Of a DNA stretch of 64,000 nucleotides, positions 34,742 to 43,731 are shown piece by piece; position 1 is the stretch's first letter; every line of letters starts with the position of its first letter. Origin of the DNA: CAXMST01 sp963712765 (GTDB lineage: Bacteria > Actinomycetota > Thermoleophilia > Solirubrobacterales > 70-9); the NCBI GenBank assembly GCA_963712765.1, contig CAVQIX010000003.1, positions 558,001 through 622,000 on the forward strand. The letters run 5' to 3'. The position numbers and the translations under genes are program-made. The notes beneath the pieces were generated by a model, which was not told where the DNA came from, made no database searches, and saw nothing but the letters and a program-made list of their open reading frames with translations.

Positions 34742-35596
34742 ATGTACCGCCGACAGGTACGCCGCCGCCGCGCGATCCTGGTCACCCTCGTGGTCGCCTG
34801 TCTGGTGCTGATCAGCAGCCACTTCAGCGAGGGCGAAGACGGGCCGCTTCATACCGCCCAGAGCGGCGTGGGTGCTGTCCTGGGACCGCTACAGGAGGGC
34901 GCCAACCGCGCGCTCAAGCCGGTCCGCGATCTCGTCAACTGGGTCGAGGAGACCTTCGACGCCAAGGGCCGGAACGAACAGCTCCGCGAGGAGAACCAGG
35001 AGCTCCGCGCCGAGCTGACCAACACCCAGGAGCAGCTGCGGGAGGGCCGCGAGCGGGGCAGGATAGCCGAGCTCGCCGGCGCTGAAGCGCTCGCCGCCTA
35101 CTCGGCGGTGGAGGCCCGCGTGATCGGGCGCTCGCCCACATCCTGGAACCAGACCCTGGCGATCGACAAGGGCACCAGCGCCGGCGTCGAGGTCGATGAC
35201 GCGGTGGTCACCGGCGACGGTCTCATCGGCCGCGTCAGCTCTACGACCGGCGGATCCGCCAGAGTCACACTCCTGACCGATCAGGACAGCAACGTCACCG
35301 CGAAGGTGCTCAAGGGCGGCATCCAGGGCATAGTCAGCGCCGAGGTCGGCGACCCCAACGACCTGATCTTCGAGCTGATCCAGAGCGAGGAACAGATCCC
35401 CTCGGGAGCCGAGCTCGTCACCTCCGGCTTCGCCGAGGACAAGCTACGGTCCCGCTTCCCGGCCGGGATCCCGATCGGTGAGGCTCGCGAGGCGCGCGAG
35501 GGCCAGCAGGAACTGCGGCAGCAGGTCAGCGTCGAGCCGTTCGCAGACCTCGCGAAGATCGAGTTCGTATCGGTCCTGACCGGGGGCCCCGGATGA
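34742..35596 (+). CDS. mreC: Rod-shape-determining protein MreC
   Basis: The 284-residue protein has one N-terminal span (RRAILVTLVVACLVLI), a coiled coil (ETFDAKGRNEQLREENQEL to about residue 115) and a periplasm-side double beta-barrel domain: ARVIGRSPTSWNQTLAIDKGTSAGVEVDDAVV, GLIGRV, TLLTDQDSNVTAKV, and the conserved ELVTSGFAEDKLRSRFPAGIPIGE. It links MreB filaments to PBP2 and RodA. It starts 12 bases after mreB and overlaps mreD by four bases (ATGA). Confidence 0.95.
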   Translation: MYRRQVRRRRAILVTLVVACLVLISSHFSEGEDGPLHTAQSGVGAVLGPLQEGANRALKPVRDLVNWVEETFDAKGRNEQLREENQELRAELTNTQEQLREGRERGRIAELAGAEALAAYSAVEARVIGRSPTSWNQTLAIDKGTSAGVEVDDAVVTGDGLIGRVSSTTGGSARVTLLTDQDSNVTAKVLKGGIQGIVSAEVGDPNDLIFELIQSEEQIPSGAELVTSGFAEDKLRSRFPAGIPIGEAREAREGQQELRQQVSVEPFADLAKIEFVSVLTGGPG

Positions 35597-36150
35597 TCTT
35601 CACCCCCCGGATCCTGCTCACGGTCGCAGCGATCGTCTTCGCGTCGGTGCTGTTGCAGCTCGCCTTCTTCTCGCAGATGCCCCTGCTGGGGTCGCTCGCG
35701 AACATCGTCCCGGTGGTGATCGTCGCCCTCGGGCTGCTCGGCGGCCCGGTACCCGGCGCGGTCTCGGGCTTCTTCGCCGGCCTGCTCCTCGACTCGGCCC
35801 TTGGGACGACGCCCGGCGTCTCCTCCCTGGCGCTGATGGCCGTCGGGTATCTAGCCGGCCGCTGGAGGGAGACCTTCGACATCGTCAGTTCGCTGGTCCC
35901 GCCGCTGCTCACCGGGCTGCTGACCTCGGTCGCGGTCGCCGCGTACGCGGCGATGCAGCTGATCCTGGGCGTCGACGCCCCGGTCAGCATCCTCTTCGTG
36001 CGCGAGATCTTCGTCCAGGGCCTGCTTGGAATGCTGCTTGCGGTCCCCCTCTTTCCGCTGATCAGGCGCCTGCTCCGGCCCGCCCTGGTCGACGATGCCC
36101 GCCCCGCTCGCCGACGTGCGCAGCGTGGCATGCTGAAGGCTGCGATCTAG
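35593..36150 (+). CDS. mreD: Rod-shape-determining protein MreD
   Basis: The 185-residue product is an integral membrane protein with about five spans, starting FTPRILLTVAAIVFASVLLQLAFF and including NIVPVVIVALGLLGGPVPGAVSGFFAGLLLD, the most conserved stretch of MreD. It has no enzyme motif; MreD partners MreC in the elongation complex. Position between mreC (overlap) and mrdA (6 bases) fixes the identification more than sequence does. The final 20 residues are basic (RPARRRAQRG). Confidence 0.88.
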   Translation: MIFTPRILLTVAAIVFASVLLQLAFFSQMPLLGSLANIVPVVIVALGLLGGPVPGAVSGFFAGLLLDSALGTTPGVSSLALMAVGYLAGRWRETFDIVSSLVPPLLTGLLTSVAVAAYAAMQLILGVDAPVSILFVREIFVQGLLGMLLAVPLFPLIRRLLRPALVDDARPARRRAQRGMLKAAI

Positions 36151-36156
36151 ACCCTG

Positions 36157-38109
36157 ATGTTCCGCCCCGAAGAACAACGTCCGATGACCTCCCAGTTCGC
36201 CGTGCGGATCGCGATCATCAGCGGCATGGCCCTGGTCGCATTCGCGGTGATCTTCTTCCGCCTCTGGTACCTCGAGGTCCTCTCCAGCGAGGAGTACCTC
36301 GCGCAGGCGGAGGGCAACCGGACCCGCGCGATCTCGATCCAGGCTCCTCGCGGCAAGATCCTCGATCGCGACGGCAAGGTCCTGGTCAAGAACCGCACCG
36401 CTCTCTCATTGCAGGTTCGCCCCGATCAGCTGCCCGAGAAGACGCGAGCGCGCAATCAGGTGCTGCGTGACCTCAGCAGGGTCTCGGGGCTGAAGCCGGA
36501 CAAGATCAGGCGGGAGATCAACCGCCAGACGACCGAGCTGCCCGCAAACCCGGTCACGCTCGCACGCGACGTCGACTTCGAGCTCGTCGCCCACCTGCGC
36601 GAGCGCGAGGAGGACTTCCCGGGGATCAGCGCGGAGGAGATCTCGGTCCGCCAATACCCGCTCGACAGCCTCGGGGCACACCTCTGGGGCTTCGTCAGCG
36701 AAGTCAACGCGGATCAGCTCGACACGCCGCAATACGAGAACCTCAATCCAGGCGACCGGGTCGGCGCAGCGGGCCTGGAGGCCCAGTACGACTCCGCGCT
36801 TCGCGGCCGCAACGGAGCGATCCAGGTGGCCGTCGATGCCAACGGCGATCCGGTCGGCCGGCGTACCTCGGAGGTGCGTCCAAAGACCGGCAACAACCTG
36901 GTGACCACGATCGACCGCGACCTGCAGGAGGTCGGCGAGCAGACCCTTGCCGACATCGGCAAGCCGGGCGCTTTCGTGGTGATGAACGTCAACGACGGCG
37001 CGGTTGTCGCGATGGGCTCCTACCCGACCTTCGATCCGAAGATCTACACGCCACCCGCTTCGTTCAACACGATCGAGGCACTGAACCAGGACGAGACCGG
37101 CCCGCTCTTCAACAAGGCGACCCAGTCGGGGTATCCGACCGGATCGACATTCAAGGCGATCACCGGTACGGCCGGCCTCGAGGAGGGTCTGAACACGCCG
37201 AGCACTCTCGAGGCCGACAGCGGCACCTTCGATTTCGGCGGTCGCGAGTGGACCAACGCCGGCGGTGCGGCCTACGGGTCCGTCGACATGGGGCGAGCAC
37301 TCGAGGTCTCATCCGACATCTACTTCTACAAGCTCGGGATCAAGGCCGAGAACAGCGGCCAGGAGCCGTTCCAAAAGTGGGCCGAGCGCCTCGGATTCGG
37401 TGGTCTCACCGGCATCGATCTCCCCGGCGAGCAGCCCGGGCTCGTTCCCTCTCCGAAGTGGAGAAACGATCTCTACGAAGCGGCGATCAAGCCGGACTCC
37501 GAGTGCGGCAAGGCGGTCGTCTTCGACCCCGCCCGCGACTGCTACGAGACGGCCGATCGCCGTTGGTCGGTGGGCGACAACATGAACTTCGCGGTCGGCC
37601 AGGGAGACTTCCTCGCGACGCCGCTGCAGCTCGCGGTCGGCTATGCGGCGATCGCCAACGGCGGCTCGGTCGTGCGGCCGCACGTTGCCCAGCGGGTCGA
37701 GAACCCCCTCGGGCAGACCGAGGAGGAGTTCACCCCGGCGCCGCGCCGTGAGCTCGACATCTCCGATGCGACGCTGGTCACGATCCGCGACGGCCTTCGC
37801 CGCGCCGCGAACGGGCCCGAGGGCACCTCGACCGGGGTCTTCGGCAGCTTCCCGATCGAGATCGCCGGCAAGACCGGCACCGCCGAGACGCCGAAGGGCG
37901 ACCAGTCCTGGTACGCCTCGTTCGCACCGTTCGATGACCCCGAGATCGTCGCGGTCGCGACCTTCGAGGGCGGCGGTTTCGGCTCCGAGACGGCTGCTCC
38001 CGCGGTCAAGCAGATCCTCAGCCAGTACTTCTCCGGTCGCATCAGCAAGAAGGATCTGGAGAAGGCCGCGAGCGCGGAGCCCGCCACGACCGGGACCCCG
38101 GTGGAGTGA
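36157..38109 (+). CDS. mrdA: Penicillin-binding protein 2 (transpeptidase of elongation)
   Basis: The 650-residue class B PBP cross-links peptidoglycan during elongation. One membrane anchor (IAIISGMALVAFAVIFFRLWYLEV) is followed by the dimerisation domain beginning APRGKILDRDGKVLVKN, and then the transpeptidase domain: SxxK as GSTFK (YPTGSTFKAITG), SxN-like SSD (EVSSDIYFYKLG) and KTG (IAGKTGTAET). The SxN motif reads SSD, as in many PBP2s. A second possible start, MTSQF, lies ten codons in. Its end overlaps rodA (GTGA), giving the paired transpeptidase/glycosyltransferase unit. Confidence 0.95.
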   Translation: MFRPEEQRPMTSQFAVRIAIISGMALVAFAVIFFRLWYLEVLSSEEYLAQAEGNRTRAISIQAPRGKILDRDGKVLVKNRTALSLQVRPDQLPEKTRARNQVLRDLSRVSGLKPDKIRREINRQTTELPANPVTLARDVDFELVAHLREREEDFPGISAEEISVRQYPLDSLGAHLWGFVSEVNADQLDTPQYENLNPGDRVGAAGLEAQYDSALRGRNGAIQVAVDANGDPVGRRTSEVRPKTGNNLVTTIDRDLQEVGEQTLADIGKPGAFVVMNVNDGAVVAMGSYPTFDPKIYTPPASFNTIEALNQDETGPLFNKATQSGYPTGSTFKAITGTAGLEEGLNTPSTLEADSGTFDFGGREWTNAGGAAYGSVDMGRALEVSSDIYFYKLGIKAENSGQEPFQKWAERLGFGGLTGIDLPGEQPGLVPSPKWRNDLYEAAIKPDSECGKAVVFDPARDCYETADRRWSVGDNMNFAVGQGDFLATPLQLAVGYAAIANGGSVVRPHVAQRVENPLGQTEEEFTPAPRRELDISDATLVTIRDGLRRAANGPEGTSTGVFGSFPIEIAGKTGTAETPKGDQSWYASFAPFDDPEIVAVATFEGGGFGSETAAPAVKQILSQYFSGRISKKDLEKAASAEPATTGTPVE

Positions 38110-39314
38110 TGATGGAGTCGACGACAACCGCACGGGTGCGCAGCTTCGGCGACGAGCGCAGCGCCGGTCTGGTCGAGCGCACCGGCTTCCTCCGGATGGA
38201 TCCCTGGATCGCTTTCGCCGCCGTGGCGCTGATCGTGACCAGCGTGATCGTCCTCGCCTTCACGACCAAGGGCGACGTCCCCGGCAACCCCTACTTCTTC
38301 GTCATCCGCCAGAGCATCTACGGAGTGATCGGCATCGCCGCCATGCTCGCCCTGGCTCGGATTGACTACTCCCGCTACCGTGAGCTGCGGATCGGGATCT
38401 ACACCGCGATGGTCGCCTCGATCACCCTCGTGCTCGTTCTCGGCGCCGCAGCGCGCGGATCGAAGCGCTGGATCGAGCTTCCGTTCTTCACCTTTCAGCC
38501 GTCCGAGCTAGGCAAGCTTCTGCTTATCGTCGCTCTGGCCGGCTTTGTCATCGACCGGGCCCGCCGGCAGTCGGACGTGCAGAGAACTGCGCGCCTGCTG
38601 TTGATGGGATTGATCCCGGCAGGATTAGTGATTTTGCAGCCCGACCTGGGCACCGGATTGGTATACGGCGTGATCACGCTCACCGTCCTCTTCATCGGCG
38701 GCATCAGCTGGACGCACTTCGCTGCGCTCGGCGGGCTGGCGGTGGCGACGGTCGCGTGCGTGCTCGTGCTCGCCCCCGCAGTGGGGGCGCCGGTGCTCGA
38801 GGGCTACCAGCAGGAGCGGCTGACGGCATTCCTCAACCCGAGTGATGATCCCAGCGACTCCAGCTATCAGACCAATCAGGCGTTGATCGCGATCGGGTCC
38901 GGCGGTAAAACCGGCCTCGGCGACGACGCTACGCAGGCGCGGTCCGGCTTCTTGCCGGAAGGCCGCACGGACTTCATCTTCGCCGTCACGGCGGAGCGCT
39001 GGGGATTCGTCGGTGCCGCGTTCGTGCTGTCCCTTTTCGCCCTGCTGATCTGGCGGGCGCTGCGGATAGCGACCCTCTCGAAGAACTTGTACGGAAGCAT
39101 GATCGCGGCGGGTATCGCCGTGATGCTGCTGTTCCAGGTTTTCGTCAACGTCGGCATGAATCTGGGCGTGATGCCCGTGACAGGCATGCCGCTCCCCTTG
39201 ATGACCTATGGCGGATCGTCGGTGCTCGTCACCTTCATGGCGGTCGGCCTTCTTCAGAGTGTCTATATCCAGTCGCAGCTCGCCTCACCCAGCAGGGCCC
39301 GAAATGCTCTATGA
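38106..39314 (+). CDS. rodA: Peptidoglycan glycosyltransferase RodA (SEDS family)
   Basis: The 402-residue membrane protein with about ten spans polymerises glycan strands from lipid II with PBP2. SEDS signatures: AARGSKRWIELPFFTFQPSELGKL, LLILQPDLGT-like VILQPDLGTGLVYGVITL, and the large-loop and C-terminal RTDFIFAVTAERWGFVGA and GMPLPLMTYGGSSVL. The catalytic Asp is expected within the loop containing EGRTDFIF. Start GTG 38106 overlaps the mrdA stop; MM codons follow directly and could be used instead. The soluble front of 30 residues is poorly conserved. Confidence 0.95.
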   Translation: MMMESTTTARVRSFGDERSAGLVERTGFLRMDPWIAFAAVALIVTSVIVLAFTTKGDVPGNPYFFVIRQSIYGVIGIAAMLALARIDYSRYRELRIGIYTAMVASITLVLVLGAAARGSKRWIELPFFTFQPSELGKLLLIVALAGFVIDRARRQSDVQRTARLLLMGLIPAGLVILQPDLGTGLVYGVITLTVLFIGGISWTHFAALGGLAVATVACVLVLAPAVGAPVLEGYQQERLTAFLNPSDDPSDSSYQTNQALIAIGSGGKTGLGDDATQARSGFLPEGRTDFIFAVTAERWGFVGAAFVLSLFALLIWRALRIATLSKNLYGSMIAAGIAVMLLFQVFVNVGMNLGVMPVTGMPLPLMTYGGSSVLVTFMAVGLLQSVYIQSQLASPSRARNAL

Positions 39315-39325
39315 GGTGAGCTCAC

Positions 39326-41224
39326 TTGAAGAAAAAGATTCTCGTATCGGTTGACGCCGGGGAGACCCGCGTCGCCGTCCTCGAAGCCAAAGGCACTCCG
39401 TCCCGAGACGATGGGGACGGTCGAGGCAAGCAAAAGGCAAAGCCCTCCGACTGGAAGGTCGGGGAGCTCTACGTCGAGCGCAAGGGCTCGAAGTCGATCG
39501 TCGGCAACATCTACAAGGGGGTCGTCGACAACGTCCTGCCCGGGATGGAGGCGGCGTTCGTCGACATCGGGCTAGAGCGCAACGGCTTCCTCCACGTCGA
39601 TGAGATCGTCACCCCCGACGGCAAGTCGGTCCCAAAGCGTGGACGCGGCCAGGGCCGCCGAATCGACGAGCTGATCAAGCGCGGCCAGGAGATCGTCGTT
39701 CAGGTCGTCAAGGACCCGCTCAAGACCAAGGGCGCGAGACTGACGATGCAGCTCTCGATCGCCGGTCGCTATCTCGTCTACATGCCCCAGGGGGGCGGCA
39801 TCGGCGTATCGCGCCGGATGTCGGACAAGGAGCGCAGCGGGATGCGCAAGGCGCTGGAGAAGCTGCACGACCCGAAGAAGGACAAGGGCGGCTACATCGT
39901 CCGCACCGCCGCCCAGGGAGCGAAGAAGGAGGACTTCGCGAGGGAGATCAAGTATCTCCACAAGCTGCACGACGTGCTCGAGCGGCGAGGCGAGGATGCG
40001 CCCGCACCCTCGCTCGTCTTCCAGGAGGCGGATCTGTCGATCCGCGTCCTCCGCGACGTGCTCGGCTCGGAGTTCGACGGCTGCGAGATCGACGACGTCC
40101 AGCAGTACGAACGGGTGACCAAGTTCTTCGAGCGCACCGCGCCGGAGCTGGTCGACTCGGTCGAAATGCATCAGCGCAAGGAGCACGTCTTCGCGCGCTA
40201 CGGCGCCGAGCAGGCATTCCGTTCGACGCTCTCCCGCAGGGTTGATCTGCCCTCAGGCGGATACCTGATGATCGACTACGCCGAGGCGCTGACCGTGATC
40301 GACATCAACACGGGATCGTTCACGGGCAAGGGCCGCGGCCGGCTCGAGGACACGATCACCAAGGTCAACGTCGAGGCGGCGGAGGAGACCGTCCGTCAGC
40401 TGCGATTGCGTGACATCGGCGGGATCATCGTCATCGACTTCATCGACATGGCGAAGGCGAAGAACCGCGACCAGGTGCTGCAGACGCTGCGCAAGTCGCT
40501 TGACGAGGACCGGACCAAGACCTATGTGGTCGAGGTATCGCCCCTGGGCCTGGTCGAGATGACCCGCCAGAACGTGACCGAGGGGGTGCGTGAGATCCTC
40601 ACCACCACCTGCCCGACCTGCGACGGAGAGGGTGTGGTCGAGTCGGCGCTGACGATGGCGATCGAGATCCAGCGTCGTCTGCGTGACCTGATCGGCGACA
40701 AGCCGGAGCCCGAGGCGCACCTGATCCGGGTCAACCCGAAGGTCGCCCAGGAGCTGCTCAAGCCCGACAGCGGCCTGCACGAGCTCGAGACCGAGACCGG
40801 CAAGCATTTCCACTTCGAGGGAGGCGACGCGTTGCCGATCGCGACCTTCGAGGTCGCCGAGTCGGGTACCCGCGAGGCGATCGAGCGGCGTGCGCTGCCG
40901 TTCGCACCGGGAGACGAGGTTCTGGTCTCGATCGAGGAGCCCCACATGTTCAACCCGGGCGATGCGGTCGCCAGGCTCGACTCCTTCGTGATCACGGTCA
41001 CCGGTGCTGCGCCGATCGTCGGCGAGCGGAAGCTGGTCCGGATCGAGTCGATCGAGCGCTCGGCGGCGGTGGCCACGCTGGTCGACGGACCGCCCCCTGT
41101 GGAGGCGGCCGATGGCTCCGACGAAGACGGTCTAGAATCAGATCCGCGACGGCGCCGAGGCCGAAGAGGCGGTAGGCGCCGTTCCCGCGCCGGGAGCGGA
41201 TCACCATCGGGCGACGATGGCTGA
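39326..41224 (+). CDS. rng: Ribonuclease E/G family protein
   Basis: The 632-residue endoribonuclease processes rRNA and mRNA. The S1 domain is ELYVERKGSKSIVGNIYKGVVDNVLPGMEAAFVDIGLERNGFLH with a charged insert. The catalytic Asp residues are in LTVIDINTGSF and GGIIVIDFIDM, and the zinc-link CPTC motif is in TTTCPTCDGEGVVES. Beyond the RNase G core, residues 555-632 have a TRAM-like beta part and an Arg/Gly-rich tail (RRRRGRRGGRRRSR) that probably binds RNA. TTG 39326 start is supported by GAGGTGA shortly before. It leads directly to rplU, as in many bacteria. Confidence 0.95.
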   Translation: MKKKILVSVDAGETRVAVLEAKGTPSRDDGDGRGKQKAKPSDWKVGELYVERKGSKSIVGNIYKGVVDNVLPGMEAAFVDIGLERNGFLHVDEIVTPDGKSVPKRGRGQGRRIDELIKRGQEIVVQVVKDPLKTKGARLTMQLSIAGRYLVYMPQGGGIGVSRRMSDKERSGMRKALEKLHDPKKDKGGYIVRTAAQGAKKEDFAREIKYLHKLHDVLERRGEDAPAPSLVFQEADLSIRVLRDVLGSEFDGCEIDDVQQYERVTKFFERTAPELVDSVEMHQRKEHVFARYGAEQAFRSTLSRRVDLPSGGYLMIDYAEALTVIDINTGSFTGKGRGRLEDTITKVNVEAAEETVRQLRLRDIGGIIVIDFIDMAKAKNRDQVLQTLRKSLDEDRTKTYVVEVSPLGLVEMTRQNVTEGVREILTTTCPTCDGEGVVESALTMAIEIQRRLRDLIGDKPEPEAHLIRVNPKVAQELLKPDSGLHELETETGKHFHFEGGDALPIATFEVAESGTREAIERRALPFAPGDEVLVSIEEPHMFNPGDAVARLDSFVITVTGAAPIVGERKLVRIESIERSAAVATLVDGPPPVEAADGSDEDGLESDPRRRRGRRGGRRRSRAGSGSPSGDDG

Positions 41225-41258
41225 GCGCCCCGGCAACTCACACCCCGAGACCGAAGCT

Positions 41259-41912
41259 ATGAGCACCTACGCGATCATCGAGACAGGCGGCAAGCAATAC
41301 CGCGTCGAGGAGGGTCAGTCCCTGCTCGTCGACCGGCTGCCCGACGACGAGGGCGCGAAGGTCGCCCTCCGCGCAGTGATGCTGAGGACCGATGACGACG
41401 TCGTGCTCGAGGCCAAGGATCTCGAGAAGGTCAAGGTCGAGGCCAAGGTCGCGGCTCACGAGCGCGGCGAGAAGATCAAGGTCTTCAAGTACAAGGCCAA
41501 GAAGGGCTACCGGCGCAGGCAGGGTCACCGCTCCGAGCTGACCAGGCTCGATGTGACCGAGGTCAAGCAGCTGACGCGTAAGCCCGCCGCCAAGAAGGCC
41601 GTCCCGAAGCAGGATGCTGCCGCCGAGCAGAAGGCCGACGCAAAGACGGCCGATCAGAAGCCCGCGGCGAAGAAGGCTCCGGCGAAGAAGGCCGAGACCA
41701 AGGCGGACGAGAAGCCGGCCGCCAAGAAGCCTGCCGCGAAGCCTGCCGCCAAGAAGCCCGCTGCGAAGAAGCCCGCTGCGAAGAAGCCTGCTGCGAAGAA
41801 GCCGGCCGCCAAGAAGCCTGCTGCGAAGAAGCCTGCCGCCAAGAAGCCGGCCGCCGCGAAGAAGAAGGCTCCCGCCAAGAAGACCGACGCCGACGCCGAC
41901 AAGGAGGCCTAG
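41259..41912 (+). CDS. rplU: Ribosomal protein L21 with histone-like Lys/Ala/Pro extension
   Basis: Residues 1-107 are a normal L21: MSTYAIIETGGKQYRVEEGQ, then KVKVEAKVAAHERGEKIKVFKYKAKKGYRRRQGHR and LTRLDVTEVK. A further 110 residues follow that ordinary L21 does not have, built of KPAAK/AKK repeats resembling the tail of histone H1 and bacterial HU-like proteins. This doubles the protein to 217 residues and makes it extremely basic. Start ATG 41259 is chosen because the longer frame overlaps the rng end. It is followed by rpmA after 5 bases. The extension may bind rRNA or nucleic acid; inference only. Confidence 0.95.
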   Translation: MSTYAIIETGGKQYRVEEGQSLLVDRLPDDEGAKVALRAVMLRTDDDVVLEAKDLEKVKVEAKVAAHERGEKIKVFKYKAKKGYRRRQGHRSELTRLDVTEVKQLTRKPAAKKAVPKQDAAAEQKADAKTADQKPAAKKAPAKKAETKADEKPAAKKPAAKPAAKKPAAKKPAAKKPAAKKPAAKKPAAKKPAAKKPAAAKKKAPAKKTDADADKEA

Positions 41913-41917
41913 AGCAG

Positions 41918-42175
41918 ATGGCTCACAAGAAGGGACTTGGATCCAGCCGCAACGGTCGAGACTCGAACCCGAAGTACCTCGGGGTCAAGGTCTTCTCCGG
42001 CCAGAGGGTCACCGGCGGCGAGATCATCGTCCGCCAGCGCGGGACGAGGTTCAAGGCCGGCGACGGCACCGGGCTCGGCCGCGACCACACCATCTTCGCC
42101 AAGCGCGCCGGCACCGTCGAGTTCTCGACCGGCCGCAAGGGCCGCGTGGTCAGCGTCGCCCACGGCGGCGAGTAG
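41918..42175 (+). CDS. rpmA: Ribosomal protein L27
   Basis: The 85-residue protein of the large subunit begins MAHKKGLGSSRNGRDSNPKYLGVK and contains GGEIIVRQRGTRFKAGDGTGLGRDHTIFA, the universal L27 core. The N terminus reaches the peptidyl-transferase centre. There is no cleaved prosequence of the type found in Firmicutes. It follows rplU by only 5 bases and is co-transcribed with it. Confidence 0.98.
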   Translation: MAHKKGLGSSRNGRDSNPKYLGVKVFSGQRVTGGEIIVRQRGTRFKAGDGTGLGRDHTIFAKRAGTVEFSTGRKGRVVSVAHGGE

Positions 42176-42214
42176 CAGCCACACCGCTGCGGCGGGCTCG
42201 ACTAATCGGGCCCC

Positions 42215-42235
42215 AGGAGGAAGAATGGGCTGATG
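42215..42235 (+). promoter_or_regulatory. Shine-Dalgarno plus two-codon ORF before the amine oxidase
   Basis: AGGAGG (42215-42220) is followed after 4 bases by ATG GGC TGA (42225-42233). The last A of the stop is the first base of the amine oxidase ATG (TGATG). The strong ribosome site is ideally spaced for the mini-ORF, not for the long gene, so the latter may be reached by termination-reinitiation. Confidence 0.4.
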
Positions 42236-43690
42236 GGCGATTCCACGGGCCACGAGTCCGAAGGGTTGACCCGGCGCGGGTTCGTCGGTGTTGCCGCCGG
42301 GGCGGGAGCCGCGGTCGCGGTGGGCGGCCTCGCCTGGTGGCGTCCCTGGGATGCCTCGGAGCGGGTCGATGTGGTCGTTGTGGGGGCCGGCCTCGCAGGG
42401 CTCACCGCCGCCTACGAGCTGCGGGAGGCGGGCCGCGACGTCGTTGTCGTGGAGGCCCGTGACCGGGTCGGTGGGCGGGTCAGGACCCTACGCGAGCCCT
42501 TGAGCGGCGGCCAGCATGCGGAGCTGGGCGGGGAGTTCATCGACGGTGTGCATTCCACGATCCGGGGCTACGTGCGGCGCTTCGAACTCGGCCTCGAGGA
42601 TCTGACCATGGGAGGGGGCCGGCTATCCAACGGCGTCTACCGGAACGGCAACCTGCAGGCCCTCGGAGCAGCCCTCGATCCGCGTGAACGCCGGGAGATG
42701 GATCGCTTCTGGACAGCGGTGGCGAAGCTCGGTTCGGGTCTCGACTACCGTAATCCGGTGCCAGCCGCCGGCGCGATCGACCGTCGCTCGGTGGCCGACC
42801 TCCTCGATGCGGAGCGGATCGACGGCATCGCCCGGCTCGTCCTCGACTCCTACGTGCGCGACGAATACGGGGTGAGTCCCGGGGAGGCGTCGCTGCTCAA
42901 CCTCGTCGCGCTCGAGAAGGTCTACGAAAACGTGCCCGAGGGCCAGATCGAGATCTACCGGGTCGACGGCGGCAACGACCGACTCACCGGTGCGTTCGCC
43001 GAGCGGCTTGGGGACGCGGTCCGGCTTCGGTCACCCGTGAGCTCGATCGAGCAGCGGTCCGACGGCGTCTCGGTCGAGGCCGGCGGGGATTCGATCGAGG
43101 CCGACTACGTGATCGTCGCCGCCCCCCTGCCCGCCCTACGCGCGATCAGCTTCGACCCGCCATTCGACGAGCCCTTGCGCTCGGCCGTCGAGGACCTGCA
43201 GTACGGGCGGGTGACCAAGACGCTCCTGCAGTATCCGAGCCGCTTCTGGCGCGCGCTGGGCTACAACGGCGACGTGATCGCCGACGTCCCGGAGGTCCGG
43301 ACCTGGGAGGCCACGGAGCGACAGCCCGAGCCGGAAGGCATCCTGATCGACTACCTCGCCGCCGAGCGCAACGACCTGGTCGCACCGATGAGCCACGAGG
43401 AGCGGGCCCGCCTGACGGCGGCCGGGATCGCCAAGGTCTTTCCCGACAGCCCGGACCCCGGTGCAACGGGCTCGGCCGCCTGGCAGCTCGAGCCGTACTC
43501 CGGCGGCTGCTGGGGGAGTCCGGCTCCCGGTCAGGTCACTGGCTACTGGAGGGCTCTGCGCCGCGCTCAAGACCGGCTCCATCTCGCCGGAGAGCACACC
43601 GACACCGTCTTCAGCACGTACATGGAGGGGGCCGTACGCAGTGGTCGTCGTGCGGCCCGCGAGGTCGAGACGAGGCTGCAGAACAGCTGA
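42233..43690 (+). CDS. Tat-exported flavin monoamine oxidase-like enzyme
   Basis: The 485-residue flavoprotein has a twin-arginine signal (LTRRGFVGVAAGAGAAVAVGG, residues 12-32), the FAD-binding VDVVVVGAGLAGLTAAYELREAGRDVVVVEARDRVGGRVRT, and the C-terminal FAD motif RLHLAGEHTDTVFSTYMEGAVRSGRRAA. It should oxidise a primary amine outside the cytoplasm, producing aldehyde, ammonia and peroxide; the substrate is unknown. The missing Cys (flavin-linking in some MAOs) is replaced by ordinary residues, so FAD is probably non-covalent. It lies between rpmA and obgE, which are usually adjacent, so it is an insertion into that operon. Confidence 0.9.
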   Translation: MGDSTGHESEGLTRRGFVGVAAGAGAAVAVGGLAWWRPWDASERVDVVVVGAGLAGLTAAYELREAGRDVVVVEARDRVGGRVRTLREPLSGGQHAELGGEFIDGVHSTIRGYVRRFELGLEDLTMGGGRLSNGVYRNGNLQALGAALDPRERREMDRFWTAVAKLGSGLDYRNPVPAAGAIDRRSVADLLDAERIDGIARLVLDSYVRDEYGVSPGEASLLNLVALEKVYENVPEGQIEIYRVDGGNDRLTGAFAERLGDAVRLRSPVSSIEQRSDGVSVEAGGDSIEADYVIVAAPLPALRAISFDPPFDEPLRSAVEDLQYGRVTKTLLQYPSRFWRALGYNGDVIADVPEVRTWEATERQPEPEGILIDYLAAERNDLVAPMSHEERARLTAAGIAKVFPDSPDPGATGSAAWQLEPYSGGCWGSPAPGQVTGYWRALRRAQDRLHLAGEHTDTVFSTYMEGAVRSGRRAAREVETRLQNS

Positions 43691-43731
43691 GTCAGCGCCG
43701 CCGCCGGCCGGCGGCGTGCGATCCTCCACAC

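Noticed and set aside
41650..41890. Tandem 12-15 bp DNA repeats that could look like a CRISPR or minisatellite
   Set aside because: They are codon repeats of the L21 KPAAK tail, with no spacers, and stay in frame.
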